Assembly: GCA_020636135.1 (NCBI GenBank)
Contig: JACJYK010000001.1
Span: forward strand, 2,900,501 to 2,964,500
Direction of reading: 5' to 3'
DNA: 64,000 nt
Source: Lewinellaceae bacterium
GTDB lineage: Bacteria; Bacteroidota; Bacteroidia; Chitinophagales; Saprospiraceae
Below the pieces are notes generated by a model that had not been told where the DNA came from, ran no database searches, and saw only the letters and a program-made list of their open reading frames with translations. Below are positions 56,412-64,000 of this stretch, in pieces (within the stretch, counting starts at the first letter, position 1; each line of letters begins with the position of its first letter). A program made the translations under genes and the position numbers.

Positions 56412-56990
56412 ATGCTTAATTTAATTTTGTTTGGACCTCCGGGTTCCGGAAAAGGCACGCAGGCGATCAAAATCGCTGAAGCTTACGACTTAATCCATAT
56501 TTCTACCGGTGACCTGTTTCGTTATGAAATGGGTAATAATACCCCGCTTGGTCTGAAAGCAAAAGAATACATCTCACAGGGTGCACTTGTACCCGATGAA
56601 ATCACCATCGGAATGCTTGCCAATAAACTGGATCACCACCTGGATTCCAATGGGTTCATCCTGGACGGATTTCCCCGCACGATCCCGCAGGCAGAAGCGC
56701 TGGATGAATTATTCGCTTCCCGGGGCTGGACGATTGACCTGCTGCTGGCACTCGAAGTGTCAGAAGATGAAATTGTCACCCGGATCCTGAAGCGTGGTGA
56801 AACCTCCGGCCGTTCCGACGACCAGGACGAGTCCATCATACGCAACCGGATCCGTGAATACGAAGCCAAAACTGCACCTTTGTTCGCGTTCTATCAGGAA
56901 AAAGGAAAAGCTTCAACCCTCAATGGCATCGGCTCCATCGAAGAAATCTTCGGTGGGCTTTGCGATCTGATCGAACAACATCAGTCTTAA
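56412..56990 (+). CDS. adk: Adenylate kinase
   Basis: Interconverts ATP, ADP and AMP. The 192-residue protein starts LNLILFGPPGSGKGTQ, with P-loop GPPGSGKGT, the AMP site (STGDLFRYE), DGFPRT and the short LID form (GETSGRSDDQDESIIRNR), typical of about 190-residue Bacteroidota enzymes. The frame is open to 56346, but the ATG at 56412 matches the family start. It precedes obgE on the same strand with 25 bases between. Confidence 0.96.
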   Translation: MLNLILFGPPGSGKGTQAIKIAEAYDLIHISTGDLFRYEMGNNTPLGLKAKEYISQGALVPDEITIGMLANKLDHHLDSNGFILDGFPRTIPQAEALDELFASRGWTIDLLLALEVSEDEIVTRILKRGETSGRSDDQDESIIRNRIREYEAKTAPLFAFYQEKGKASTLNGIGSIEEIFGGLCDLIEQHQS

Positions 56991-57015
56991 ACCGTTCTTC
57001 TGGTATTATCATCGT

Positions 57016-58011
57016 ATGGCCGACCAGAATTTTGTTGATTATGTAAAAATTTGCTGCCGCTCCGGTAAGGGCGGAGCAGGTTCACCTCATTTGCACCGGG
57101 CTAAGTTCAACCCTAAAGGAGGGCCTGACGGTGGCGATGGTGGCCGGGGTGGGCATATACTGGTACGGGGCAACAATCAACTCTGGACTTTACTTCATCT
57201 GAAATACCGCAAACATGTCATTGCCGGTCATGGTCAGCCCGGAGCAGGCCAGGAAATGACCGGTGCGGATGGCGACGATGTGATCCTCGACGTACCGTTG
57301 GGCACGGTGGCCAAGGATGCCGAAACCGGTGAGATCCATTTTGAGATCACCGAAGAAGGAGAAACCAAAATCCTGGTTCCCGGAGGCCGCGGCGGACTCG
57401 GAAATGTTCACTTTAAATCTGCAACCAATCAGACTCCGCGTTACGCCCAACCGGGAGAGCCAGGCAGGGAAGAATGGAAGATCCTGGAGCTAAAGTTGTT
57501 GGCTGATGTCGGCCTGGTAGGATTTCCCAATGCAGGAAAATCAACGCTCCTCTCCAGCATCAGTGCAGCCAAACCCAAGATAGCAGACTATGCATTCACC
57601 ACCCTGACTCCAAATCTGGGGGTAGTTCCCTACCGTGACAACCGTTCTTTTGTAGTAGCGGATATCCCTGGAATCATCGAAGATGCACACCTGGGCAAAG
57701 GACTGGGTCTGCGCTTCCTAAGGCACATCGAACGCAATGCCGTCCTGCTCTTCATGATCTCCTGCGAAGAAAACGAACCTACCAAGACCTATCATACCCT
57801 GACCCATGAACTCCATGAATTTAATCCGGAACTCATGGATAAACCACGGATCATTGCGATCACCAAATCAGATCTTATTGATAAGGAATGGGAAGACCTG
57901 CTCCGGCCACAATTACCAAAAGATGTTCCGGTAGTATTCATTTCGGCGGTATCAGGTTACGGCCTCGACCGGTTGAAAGACCTGTTGTGGAAAATGCTCA
58001 ATGAGTGGTGA
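57016..58011 (+). CDS. obgE: GTPase Obg
   Basis: Ribosome-associated GTPase involved in 50S maturation and the stringent response. The 331-residue protein has the glycine-rich Obg domain (KGGPDGGDGGRGG) and a G domain with G1 GFPNAGKST, G2 (FTTLTPN), G3 DIPGII and G4 TKSD. The C-terminal OCT domain found in Bacillus is absent, as usual in this phylum. It is cotranscribed with adk. Confidence 0.96.
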   Translation: MADQNFVDYVKICCRSGKGGAGSPHLHRAKFNPKGGPDGGDGGRGGHILVRGNNQLWTLLHLKYRKHVIAGHGQPGAGQEMTGADGDDVILDVPLGTVAKDAETGEIHFEITEEGETKILVPGGRGGLGNVHFKSATNQTPRYAQPGEPGREEWKILELKLLADVGLVGFPNAGKSTLLSSISAAKPKIADYAFTTLTPNLGVVPYRDNRSFVVADIPGIIEDAHLGKGLGLRFLRHIERNAVLLFMISCEENEPTKTYHTLTHELHEFNPELMDKPRIIAITKSDLIDKEWEDLLRPQLPKDVPVVFISAVSGYGLDRLKDLLWKMLNEW

Positions 58012-58027
58012 TTAAAATTTCAAATTG

Positions 58028-58795
58028 TCAGGGCAGGATCTTAAATGCATCCTGATCCCGGAGAAATGCATATTGCCTGCGGAATTCCTGCAGTTTTTCC
58101 CGGTCCAATTCGGCATATAGCAGGTCTTCATCGTCTTTTTTTGTGGCTATTTCTTCACCCTGGTAATCAATGATCGCACTTTCGCCGGAATAATAATTAC
58201 CCGATTCATCCCAGCCTACCCGGTTCACGCCCAGAACAAAACACTGATTCTCAATGGCCCGGGCTTTCAGCAGAGAAGTCCATGCCTGGCTGCGCACCTG
58301 TGGCCAGTTTGCTACATACAGCAATAGATCATAGCCGGACGTATTGCGACTCCAGACCGGAAAACGCAAGTCATAGCAAACCAAAGGCACACAGGTCCAT
58401 TCCCGGAAGGTAACACTCAATCGTTTCTTACCTGCAGTATAGGTCTGATCCTCTCCGGCATAGGAAAAAAGATGTTTCTTATCGTAATGGACAATCTGGC
58501 CGTCCGGAAGCTGCCAGATCAATCGATTGTAATAACGTGACCCTTCCCGGATGATAATGCTTCCCACAATCGCTGCATCCATCTGTCTGGCCTTTTCCTT
58601 CATCCAGAGGATGCTCGGCCCATCCATCGTTTCCGACTGGCTCATGGCATGCATGGTAAATCCGGTCGTAAACATTTCCGGTAGAACGATCAGATCCGTA
58701 TCGCCCGGAACGCGCTGCATCAGTTGATCCAGATGATCCCGGTTAGCCTGGGCATCCTCCCAATGGATGTTGCTTTGGATAAGAGTTACCTTCAT
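58028..58795 (-). CDS. Carbon-nitrogen hydrolase, omega-amidase type (YafV/Nit2-like)
   Basis: A 255-residue nitrilase-fold hydrolase. The catalytic triad is Glu in LPEMFTTGF, Lys in YDKKHLFSY and Cys in LVCYDLRFP. The closest group is omega-amidase, which hydrolyses alpha-ketoglutaramate and alpha-ketosuccinamate, side products of glutamine and asparagine transaminases. It converges with obgE with a 16-base gap. Cytosolic. Confidence 0.9.
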   Translation of the reverse strand: MKVTLIQSNIHWEDAQANRDHLDQLMQRVPGDTDLIVLPEMFTTGFTMHAMSQSETMDGPSILWMKEKARQMDAAIVGSIIIREGSRYYNRLIWQLPDGQIVHYDKKHLFSYAGEDQTYTAGKKRLSVTFREWTCVPLVCYDLRFPVWSRNTSGYDLLLYVANWPQVRSQAWTSLLKARAIENQCFVLGVNRVGWDESGNYYSGESAIIDYQGEEIATKKDDEDLLYAELDREKLQEFRRQYAFLRDQDAFKILP

Positions 58796-58849
58796 TTAGG
58801 TGTCCGATAAATTATTGAAAGCTCCAAAATAAGCTAATAACTGTTTTTA

Positions 58850-58957
58850 ATGGACAATTATGATGTGAAACCCGGCAGATGGAGATTTGAAATTAATACG
58901 GAAGGTGGTACGGCAAATCATGGCTGGCAGGAATCCGGAACGATTCAGGTACCATAA
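58850..58957 (+). CDS. Short open frame of 35 codons, possibly a small gene or gene remnant
   Basis: ATG at 58850 opens a 35-residue frame, rich in Gly and Trp (NYDVKPGRWRFEI, GGTANHGWQESGTIQV), that ends three bases before the hairpin at 58961-58990. Composition resembles the end of a beta-sandwich domain more than random sequence. No upstream frame continues it: an in-frame TAA lies directly before. It could be a small protein, the relic of a larger gene, or chance. Not recognised. Confidence 0.35.
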   Translation: MDNYDVKPGRWRFEINTEGGTANHGWQESGTIQVP

Positions 58958-58960
58958 AAA

Positions 58961-58990
58961 AAAGAGACGTATTTGGAGGTACGTCTCTTT
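58961..58990 (-). terminator. Intrinsic terminator of prs-rplY
   Basis: An 11-bp stem (58961-58971 with 58980-58990, core AGAGACGTA) with an 8-base loop is followed by a T-run on the minus strand and a shorter one on the plus strand. It lies about 50 bases after the rplY stop and may be bidirectional. Confidence 0.88.
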
Positions 58991-59000
58991 TTATGAATCG

Positions 59001-59021
59001 GTAACGAAACAGTTTCGTTAC
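59001..59021. repeat. Perfect palindrome next to the rplY terminator
   Basis: GTAACGAAAC and GTTTCGTTAC (59001-59010, 59012-59021) are exact reverse complements around a single A. It lies between the rplY stop and its terminator. It could be an RNA hairpin protecting the 3' end or a protein-binding site; no T-run follows. Confidence 0.55.
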
Positions 59022-59037
59022 TCTCCGCCTTCAAAGA

Positions 59038-59613
59038 TTAATCTTGCTTGGATGTAGCTGAACGCAGAGCACGTGGAATGGTCACGGTAGCTACCGGAAT
59101 GGAGGGAGCGTTCAGGATCTCCACACCTTCTACTTTTTCAATGTCACGCACCCGGACTGTCTGTCCCAGATCCAAACCAGACACATCAACAGTCACTTCG
59201 GAAATCAGGTTTTCCGGCATTACTTTCACTGAAATATTACGCATTTTGGTAACCAACTTTCCACCCAGTTTCACACCTGGTGAGGCACCTTTGGTTGCCA
59301 GTGGCACATTGATTTTCACTTTATGCCCGGGCGTTAATTTCAAAAAGTCGATGTGGATCACCTCGTCGGTTAGACGATCGAGCTGCACATCCTTAAGAAT
59401 GCATTTATGGATGGTTCCGTCAACGTTGACTTCTGCCACCTTAAATTGAGAGGTATAGACCAGTTTCTTTACATCGTGTGGGTCTACAGTAAACGTTATA
59501 TTGGTATCGGCACCATACAAAACACATGGGATCAGGCCTTCATTGCGTACTTGTTTGGCCCATTTGGTTCCCAGTTCCTGACGTGAACTTCCGTTTATGG
59601 TTATAATTTCCAT
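59038..59613 (-). CDS. rplY: 50S ribosomal protein L25 (Ctc type)
   Basis: Binds 5S rRNA in the large subunit. The 191-residue protein has the L25 domain at the N-terminus (INGSSRQELGTKWAKQVRNE, CVLYGA) and the Ctc/TL5 C-terminal beta domain. It follows prs by about 140 bases, an order common in this phylum. A TATCTTTG element at 59655-59648 (minus) may provide its own promoter. Confidence 0.95.
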   Translation of the reverse strand: MEIITINGSSRQELGTKWAKQVRNEGLIPCVLYGADTNITFTVDPHDVKKLVYTSQFKVAEVNVDGTIHKCILKDVQLDRLTDEVIHIDFLKLTPGHKVKINVPLATKGASPGVKLGGKLVTKMRNISVKVMPENLISEVTVDVSGLDLGQTVRVRDIEKVEGVEILNAPSIPVATVTIPRALRSATSKQD

Positions 59614-59751
59614 CGTTAATATTTTAACACCTTGTCAAACAGGACTGCAAAGATAATACAAATTCTTATAAGTAAAAGGAATTTCAAAAATTGCCGGACT
59701 ACCCAGCCAGCGTGTTTAAAGTTGACCCATGGAGACAGTCTTTGATGGGCA

Positions 59752-60684
59752 TCACCCGTCCACAAACAAAGCAGAGATGGAGCGGTGTTCGTGGGTGTTT
59801 CGTATGGCCCGGGCGAATAATTTAGCGGTGGTCAGCACTTTGATTTTCTCATGCTTTTGCTTTAACGGAATGGTATCCGTCACGATCAGTTCCGAAATTT
59901 TGGAATTGGTAATATTTTCAAATGCCTTGCCGGACAATACCGGGTGGGTACAAATGGCACGTACACTTTTAGCACCCTTCTCGATCAGTGCATCGGCTGC
60001 CTTGCAAAGCGTTCCTGCCGTATCTACGATATCATCGACCAGGATGACGTCTGCGCCATCCACTTCACCGATGACCGTGATGCGATCCACCTCATTGGCT
60101 TTCTTACGGTACTTGTCACAGATCACCAGGTCCCGCTTGAAATATTTGGAGTAGGTCCGCGCCCGCTTCACTCCGCCCACATCCGGAGAAGCGAATATGA
60201 TGTTGTCCAGTTTTTGGGATTCCAGATACGGTATGTAGATGGCTTCACTCTTAAGGTGGTCAACCGGGATGTCAAAAAAGCCCTGGATCTGGTCGGCATG
60301 AAAATCCATGGTCATCATCCGGTTAGCACCGGCTGCTTCGATCAGATTCGCAATCAGTTTGGCTGAAATCGGGACCCTGGGTTTATCCTTGCGATCCTGC
60401 CGGGCATATCCAAAATAGGGAATTACCACACAGATGTATCCGGCAGATGCCCGTTTGGCCGTATCGATCATCATCAATAATTCGAGAAGGTTTTCCGGCG
60501 GAGCAAAGGTAGACTGGATAAAAAATACATACGCACCGCGCACCGATTCATTGATCTCCGTTTGGATTTCACCATCGCTGAACCGGTGAACCGTCAGGCT
60601 TCCCAGAGAATATCCGTAATAGTCAGCTATTTTTTCAGAAAGGGATCGGCTGTTGGTGCCGCCGAAGATCTTTACATCAACCAT
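59752..60684 (-). CDS. prs: Ribose-phosphate pyrophosphokinase
   Basis: Makes PRPP from ribose 5-phosphate and ATP for purine, pyrimidine, His, Trp and NAD synthesis. The 310-residue protein (from the ATG at 60684, VDVKIFGGTNSRSL) has the catalytic flexible-loop region DVGGVKRARTYSKYFKRDL and PRPP motif VDDIVDTAGTLCKA. An upstream ATG at 60705 would add seven residues. TATATTTG at 60747-60740 (minus) fits a -7 element. It probably leads a prs-rplY operon. Confidence 0.96.
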   Translation of the reverse strand: MVDVKIFGGTNSRSLSEKIADYYGYSLGSLTVHRFSDGEIQTEINESVRGAYVFFIQSTFAPPENLLELLMMIDTAKRASAGYICVVIPYFGYARQDRKDKPRVPISAKLIANLIEAAGANRMMTMDFHADQIQGFFDIPVDHLKSEAIYIPYLESQKLDNIIFASPDVGGVKRARTYSKYFKRDLVICDKYRKKANEVDRITVIGEVDGADVILVDDIVDTAGTLCKAADALIEKGAKSVRAICTHPVLSGKAFENITNSKISELIVTDTIPLKQKHEKIKVLTTAKLFARAIRNTHEHRSISALFVDG

Positions 60685-61066
60685 ATTAACTGCTTTGGGA
60701 TGCATGCCCCGGGCATGACCTGTTTTTGCTCTTAAGCCGCAAATATATCAATTTGTGAATTGACCTGCTAAGGCCAGTGCTCCTTTATACCGGGCGATAC
60801 GTTAATTTCCAATGCTGCGCCAGCAATGCGTTAATTCAAGGAACCAAAAACGATTCCCTACTGCCTTCATCGTCATGTCCCTGTCTGCCAGAATTTCATC
60901 AACCATCATTCATTGGATGCTCAAACAATGGTAAAACATCCCACACTCAAAGAGAGTCATCGAGCCTCACGGAAAACCATCGAGAATTTGCCTTGTTTCG
61001 TCGAACAATTTGCCATACCAGGGTCCTTGCAGTTATTTTTAATAAATACCACGAAATAGGCATTGC
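60685..61066. other. Divergent intergenic region between prs and the NfeD gene
   Basis: About 380 bases. Apart from the -7-like element for prs (60740-60747), I see no repeat, RNA gene or reading frame with support. Confidence 0.5.
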
Positions 61067-61666
61067 ATGACTTCGATGACTCTAGCGGAATGGTGGAATG
61101 GATTGTCTCCGATCGAGCACATTTTTTGGGGTGTCGCTGTCATTGCAACCACATTATTCCTCATCCAATTTGTTCTTAGCCTGGTCGGATTGGGCACCGA
61201 CGGGGCGCTTGACATGGAACATGACAGCCTGGAAAATGACCTGGCGCTGGAACATGAATTCAGTTTGTTCTCCATCCGCAGTATCCTGGCCTTTTTTACC
61301 TTCTTTGGGTGGATCGGCATATTGGTCTTCGACAATGCCCAGAATGCTACGCTGGCCCTACTGGTAGCACTGATTGCCGGCATAGCGGCCATGTCTACCG
61401 TGGCTTACATCATGTATCTGCTGCATAAGCTGGAAGAAGAAGGTACACTCCATATGGAATCTGCCATTGGCAGCAGTGGAGAAGTTTATTTCTCCATTCC
61501 GGAAGAAAAACATGGTCCCGGAAAAATACACGTAAATATTAACGGCTCCCTGCGTGAAATTGAAGCCTGGACAGAAGGCCACCGCCTGCCCACCGGCACC
61601 AAAATACGCATTGTGAGCCTCCTGAATAAACAATCCGTTCTGGTTACGCCAGACGAATCACTTTGA
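61067..61666 (+). CDS. NfeD-like membrane protein (flotillin partner)
   Basis: A 199-residue protein with three helices (about 18-40, 68-85, 92-115) and a C-terminal OB-like domain (ESAIGSSGEVYFSI, GTKIRIVSLLNKQSVLVTP). This is the short NfeD/YuaF form whose gene usually precedes a flotillin gene, as here with a 31-base gap. The pair is thought to organise membrane microdomains. Acidic stretch DMEHDSLENDLALEHE lies between helices one and two. Confidence 0.85.
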   Translation: MTSMTLAEWWNGLSPIEHIFWGVAVIATTLFLIQFVLSLVGLGTDGALDMEHDSLENDLALEHEFSLFSIRSILAFFTFFGWIGILVFDNAQNATLALLVALIAGIAAMSTVAYIMYLLHKLEEEGTLHMESAIGSSGEVYFSIPEEKHGPGKIHVNINGSLREIEAWTEGHRLPTGTKIRIVSLLNKQSVLVTPDESL

Positions 61667-61697
61667 CCCTTTGTTCACGAACTAAACCATTCCTACC

Positions 61698-63149
61698 ATG
61701 GTCGAATTAATAACCTCTTTTGTTGGAATACTATTCCTGCTCAGTATTCTCATCTTTGTTATAGCCCGTTATAAACGTTGTCCTTCCGATAAGATCCTGG
61801 TGATCTATGGTAAGACCGGGCAGGGCTCCGCAAAATGCCTCGCCGGTGGTGCCGCATTCGTCTGGCCCATCATCCAGGGCTATGAATACCTGGACCTGAG
61901 TCCCATATCGATAGATGTAGACCTGAAAGGCGCGTTGAGTAAGCAAAATATCCGTGTCAATGTACCCTCACGGTTCACCGTAGCCATATCCAACGAAGAA
62001 GGAACCATGTTGAATGCCGCGGAACGTTTGCTTGGGAAAACCACGGAATCCATCCGGGATATCGCGAAGGATATCATCTTCGGACAGCTCCGTCTGGTGG
62101 TAGCCACGATGGATATTGAAGAAATCAACTCGGATCGGGATAAATTTTTGTCCAACGTATCGCAAAACGTGGGCGCCGAATTACGCAAGATCGGCTTGAC
62201 CCTGATCAACGTAAACGTTACCGACATTCAGGATGAATCCGGTTACATTGAAGCTTTGGGTAAAGAAGCGGCCGCCAAAGCCATCAACGACGCCAAACAA
62301 AGCGTGGCCCAGAAAAACCGCGACGGTTCCATCGGAGAAGCCATTGCCTTCAAAGACGAACGTATCCAGGTTTCTTCCGCTGAAGCTGACGCCAAAATTG
62401 GTGAAGCAAGCGCCTCTGCTAAATCGATCGATGGAGAAAACGATGCAAAAATAAAAATTGCCCAATCCAATGCCGAAAGGCGTCAGAAAGAAGCCGAGTC
62501 CCTGCGACTTGCCACTGCTTCGGAGAAGATCCAGGCCGCAAAAGCACTGGAAGAAGCTTACGTAGCGGAAAAAGAAGCGGAGATAGCGCGTGCCGAACGC
62601 GAAATGGCAACCAAAAAAGCCGACGAGATCGTCCAGGCCGAGATCGCAAAACAAAAACTTGTGATTGAGGCACAAGCCAAGGCCGAACAGACCATTGCGG
62701 TCGCGAAAGGTGATGCTGATGCTATTTTCCTGCGTCAGGAAGCCCAGGCTAAAGGCCTCTATGAAGTTTTGACCAAACAAGCTGAAGGTTTCCAGCGAAT
62801 CGTGGAAGCCGCCGGAGGGAACAACCGCGATGCCGTATTGATGATGATCGCTGACAAACTTCCAGAGTTGGTACGCACGCAGGTTGATGCAATCAAGAAC
62901 ATGAAGATCGACAAGGTCACGGTTTGGGAAAATGGCAATGGAGGTGACAACACCTCAACGTCCAAGTTCGTGTCGAGCCTGTATAAATCCATTCCTCCGC
63001 TGAATGACCTCTTTAACATGGCTGGCATGGACCTGCCTGCCTATCTTGGCAAGGTACAGAGTCAGGAGAATGGAAAAAAGGACGACAAAGATCCGGCCGT
63101 CCTCAATGAAGCCTCCGAGGCACCAAAGGACAAACCGGCCAAGAAGTAA
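61698..63149 (+). CDS. floA/floT-like: Flotillin-family SPFH protein
   Basis: A 483-residue protein with an N-terminal membrane hairpin or helix (ITSFVGILFLLSILIFVIA), an SPFH domain (about 30-200: DKILVIYGKTGQGSAKCLAGGAAFVWP, VNVPSRFTVAISNEEGTMLNAAERL) and a long coiled coil rich in Ala, Glu and Lys (about 210-370). The C-terminus is charged (KKDDKDPAVLNEASEAPKD). It belongs to the FloT/YqiK type that forms membrane rafts. It is cotranscribed with the NfeD-like gene. Confidence 0.92.
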   Translation: MVELITSFVGILFLLSILIFVIARYKRCPSDKILVIYGKTGQGSAKCLAGGAAFVWPIIQGYEYLDLSPISIDVDLKGALSKQNIRVNVPSRFTVAISNEEGTMLNAAERLLGKTTESIRDIAKDIIFGQLRLVVATMDIEEINSDRDKFLSNVSQNVGAELRKIGLTLINVNVTDIQDESGYIEALGKEAAAKAINDAKQSVAQKNRDGSIGEAIAFKDERIQVSSAEADAKIGEASASAKSIDGENDAKIKIAQSNAERRQKEAESLRLATASEKIQAAKALEEAYVAEKEAEIARAEREMATKKADEIVQAEIAKQKLVIEAQAKAEQTIAVAKGDADAIFLRQEAQAKGLYEVLTKQAEGFQRIVEAAGGNNRDAVLMMIADKLPELVRTQVDAIKNMKIDKVTVWENGNGGDNTSTSKFVSSLYKSIPPLNDLFNMAGMDLPAYLGKVQSQENGKKDDKDPAVLNEASEAPKDKPAKK

Positions 63150-63263
63150 CCGGTAAATTAGTCCGGTACATTCCTGAAAGTTGATTGGAAATACACCAAT
63201 CCGCGATCAACACCGGTATGGACTTAAATCGTACCTTCGCCAGCTTATCCGTACTGTATTACG

Positions 63264-64000
63264 ATGAATTGGCGCTCTGTTCTGGTGTTAGTGTTTTTAA
63301 GCCTTACCTGGGGTAGTTCATTTATCCTGATCAAGAAGAGCCTGACCGGCTTCAACCCTTATCAGATGGTTGCTATCCGGTTAAGTCTGACCGGTCTGTT
63401 GTTTTTACCCTGGACCATCTATCGCTGGCGCAAGATCCAATGGGAACGCTGGCCCGCCCTGCTGGTGGTAGGGTTTGTAGGCAGCCTGATCCCTTTCACG
63501 CTCTACGGATGGGGCGAGACGCGGGTATCGTCTTCTGTTGCGGGCATCATCAATGCATTGACACCCATCTTTACCATGATCATCGGCATTCTGCTGTTCA
63601 GTCTCCGGTTCAGCAGCCGGCAATTGGGAGGAATCCTCCTGGGATTGGCAGGAGCCTTTGGGCTGATCCTGATGCAAAACCAGTCCGGTTCCGGAAATTC
63701 TTTCGGTTACAGCATGCTCATGGTCATCGCCACCATGTGCTACGGCACAAGTGCCAACACCGTTAAGGCAAAGCTTGGCGAAATGCATGCGGTTGACATC
63801 ACTGCAGTGACGTTCCTGTTGACGGCCATACCCAGTATTTTGTTTCTATTGTTACCAGTCAATTCCAACCATCTGCTCCACAGTGAAGCGGCCCGGGAGG
63901 CACTGGTTTATGTCCTGATCCTGGTACTGGCAGGGACTGCGATGGCTACCGTATTGTATTATTATCTCGTCCAGATCACCACTCCGATTTTTGCTTCCAT
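63264..64000 (+). CDS. EamA/DMT-family transporter, 3' end outside the window
   Basis: ATG at 63264 opens a frame that continues past the window end (245 codons seen). The start NWRSVLVLVFLSLTWGSSFI is typical of EamA proteins, and about eight hydrophobic helices are visible, with the first EamA repeat ending near LLGLAGAFGLILM and a second following. Such proteins export or import amino acids, purines or other metabolites. The substrate is unknown. TACCTTCG at 63232 resembles a -7 element. Confidence 0.9.
   Translation, partial: MNWRSVLVLVFLSLTWGSSFILIKKSLTGFNPYQMVAIRLSLTGLLFLPWTIYRWRKIQWERWPALLVVGFVGSLIPFTLYGWGETRVSSSVAGIINALTPIFTMIIGILLFSLRFSSRQLGGILLGLAGAFGLILMQNQSGSGNSFGYSMLMVIATMCYGTSANTVKAKLGEMHAVDITAVTFLLTAIPSILFLLLPVNSNHLLHSEAAREALVYVLILVLAGTAMATVLYYYLVQITTPIFAS

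Noticed and set aside
62181..62780. 199-codon frame antisense to the flotillin gene
   Set aside because: It is a Phe/Gly-rich shadow of the Ala/Glu/Lys coiled coil on the other strand.
63405..63788. 127-codon frame on the minus strand near the window end
   Set aside because: It is antisense to the EamA transporter gene that starts at 63264 and runs off the window, and that gene explains the sequence.

Overview
The window is about 64 kb of chromosomal DNA from a member of the Bacteroidota, most likely the Saprospiraceae or a close relative; the family level is inference. The evidence is a SusC/SusD pair, a PorP/SprF protein with an OmpA partner, ASPIC/UnbV (FG-GAP) lipoproteins, a six-gene Na+-NQR operon, ATP-type PEP carboxykinase, and promoters resembling the Bacteroidota TTG-N19-TAnnTTTG pattern. 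I see no phage, conjugation, CRISPR, toxin-antitoxin or insertion-sequence genes. Nearly all long reading frames are intact, so this looks like core genome interrupted by a few repeat-rich intergenic stretches.

Layout. 0-5 kb: phosphofructokinase (minus), then a tightly coupled plus-strand operon of a NagB-like deaminase, a sodium:solute symporter and a NagA-like deacetylase. 5-18 kb: a nutrient-uptake region with two large FG-GAP/UnbV lipoproteins on either side of a LacI-type regulator, an 860-bp repeat region, and a susC-susD pair. A 14-bp palindrome with a central CG, typical of LacI operators, lies upstream of lacI and again upstream of susC. 18-23 kb: a small TPR membrane protein, metG-lnt (overlapping), then an inverted copy of the same repeat. 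23-30 kb: nqrABCDEF and pnuC. 30-35 kb: a PorP/SprF-OmpA pair and a DUF2279 protein. 35-40 kb: pckA, a calcineurin-like phosphoesterase and a cytochrome c-PQQ-type dehydrogenase fusion. 40-47 kb: metF, an M14 peptidase, a small carboxypeptidase-regulatory-like domain protein and lon. 47-54 kb: an alpha/beta hydrolase, a CLC channel/transporter, topoisomerase IV subunit B, an unknown exported protein and CvpA. 54-64 kb: a GMC oxidoreductase with its Tat-type small subunit, adk-obgE, an omega-amidase, prs-rplY, an NfeD-flotillin pair, and the start of an EamA transporter that runs off the end.

How the genes fit together. The respiratory sodium pump can power the sodium symporter in the amino-sugar operon. 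The SusCD pair would be driven by TonB. The LacI protein is the obvious local regulator of the FG-GAP/SusCD block, although no glycoside hydrolase is encoded in this window. The most unusual items are: a NqrA carrying an added signal peptide and membrane anchor; the repeated LacI-type operator; a terminator-like hairpin in the leader of the first FG-GAP gene; tandem 115/122-bp repeats that occur in opposite orientation on both sides of a 10-kb block; and a NagA/NagB pair with altered motif residues. I found no single clear-cut new defence or mobile system.
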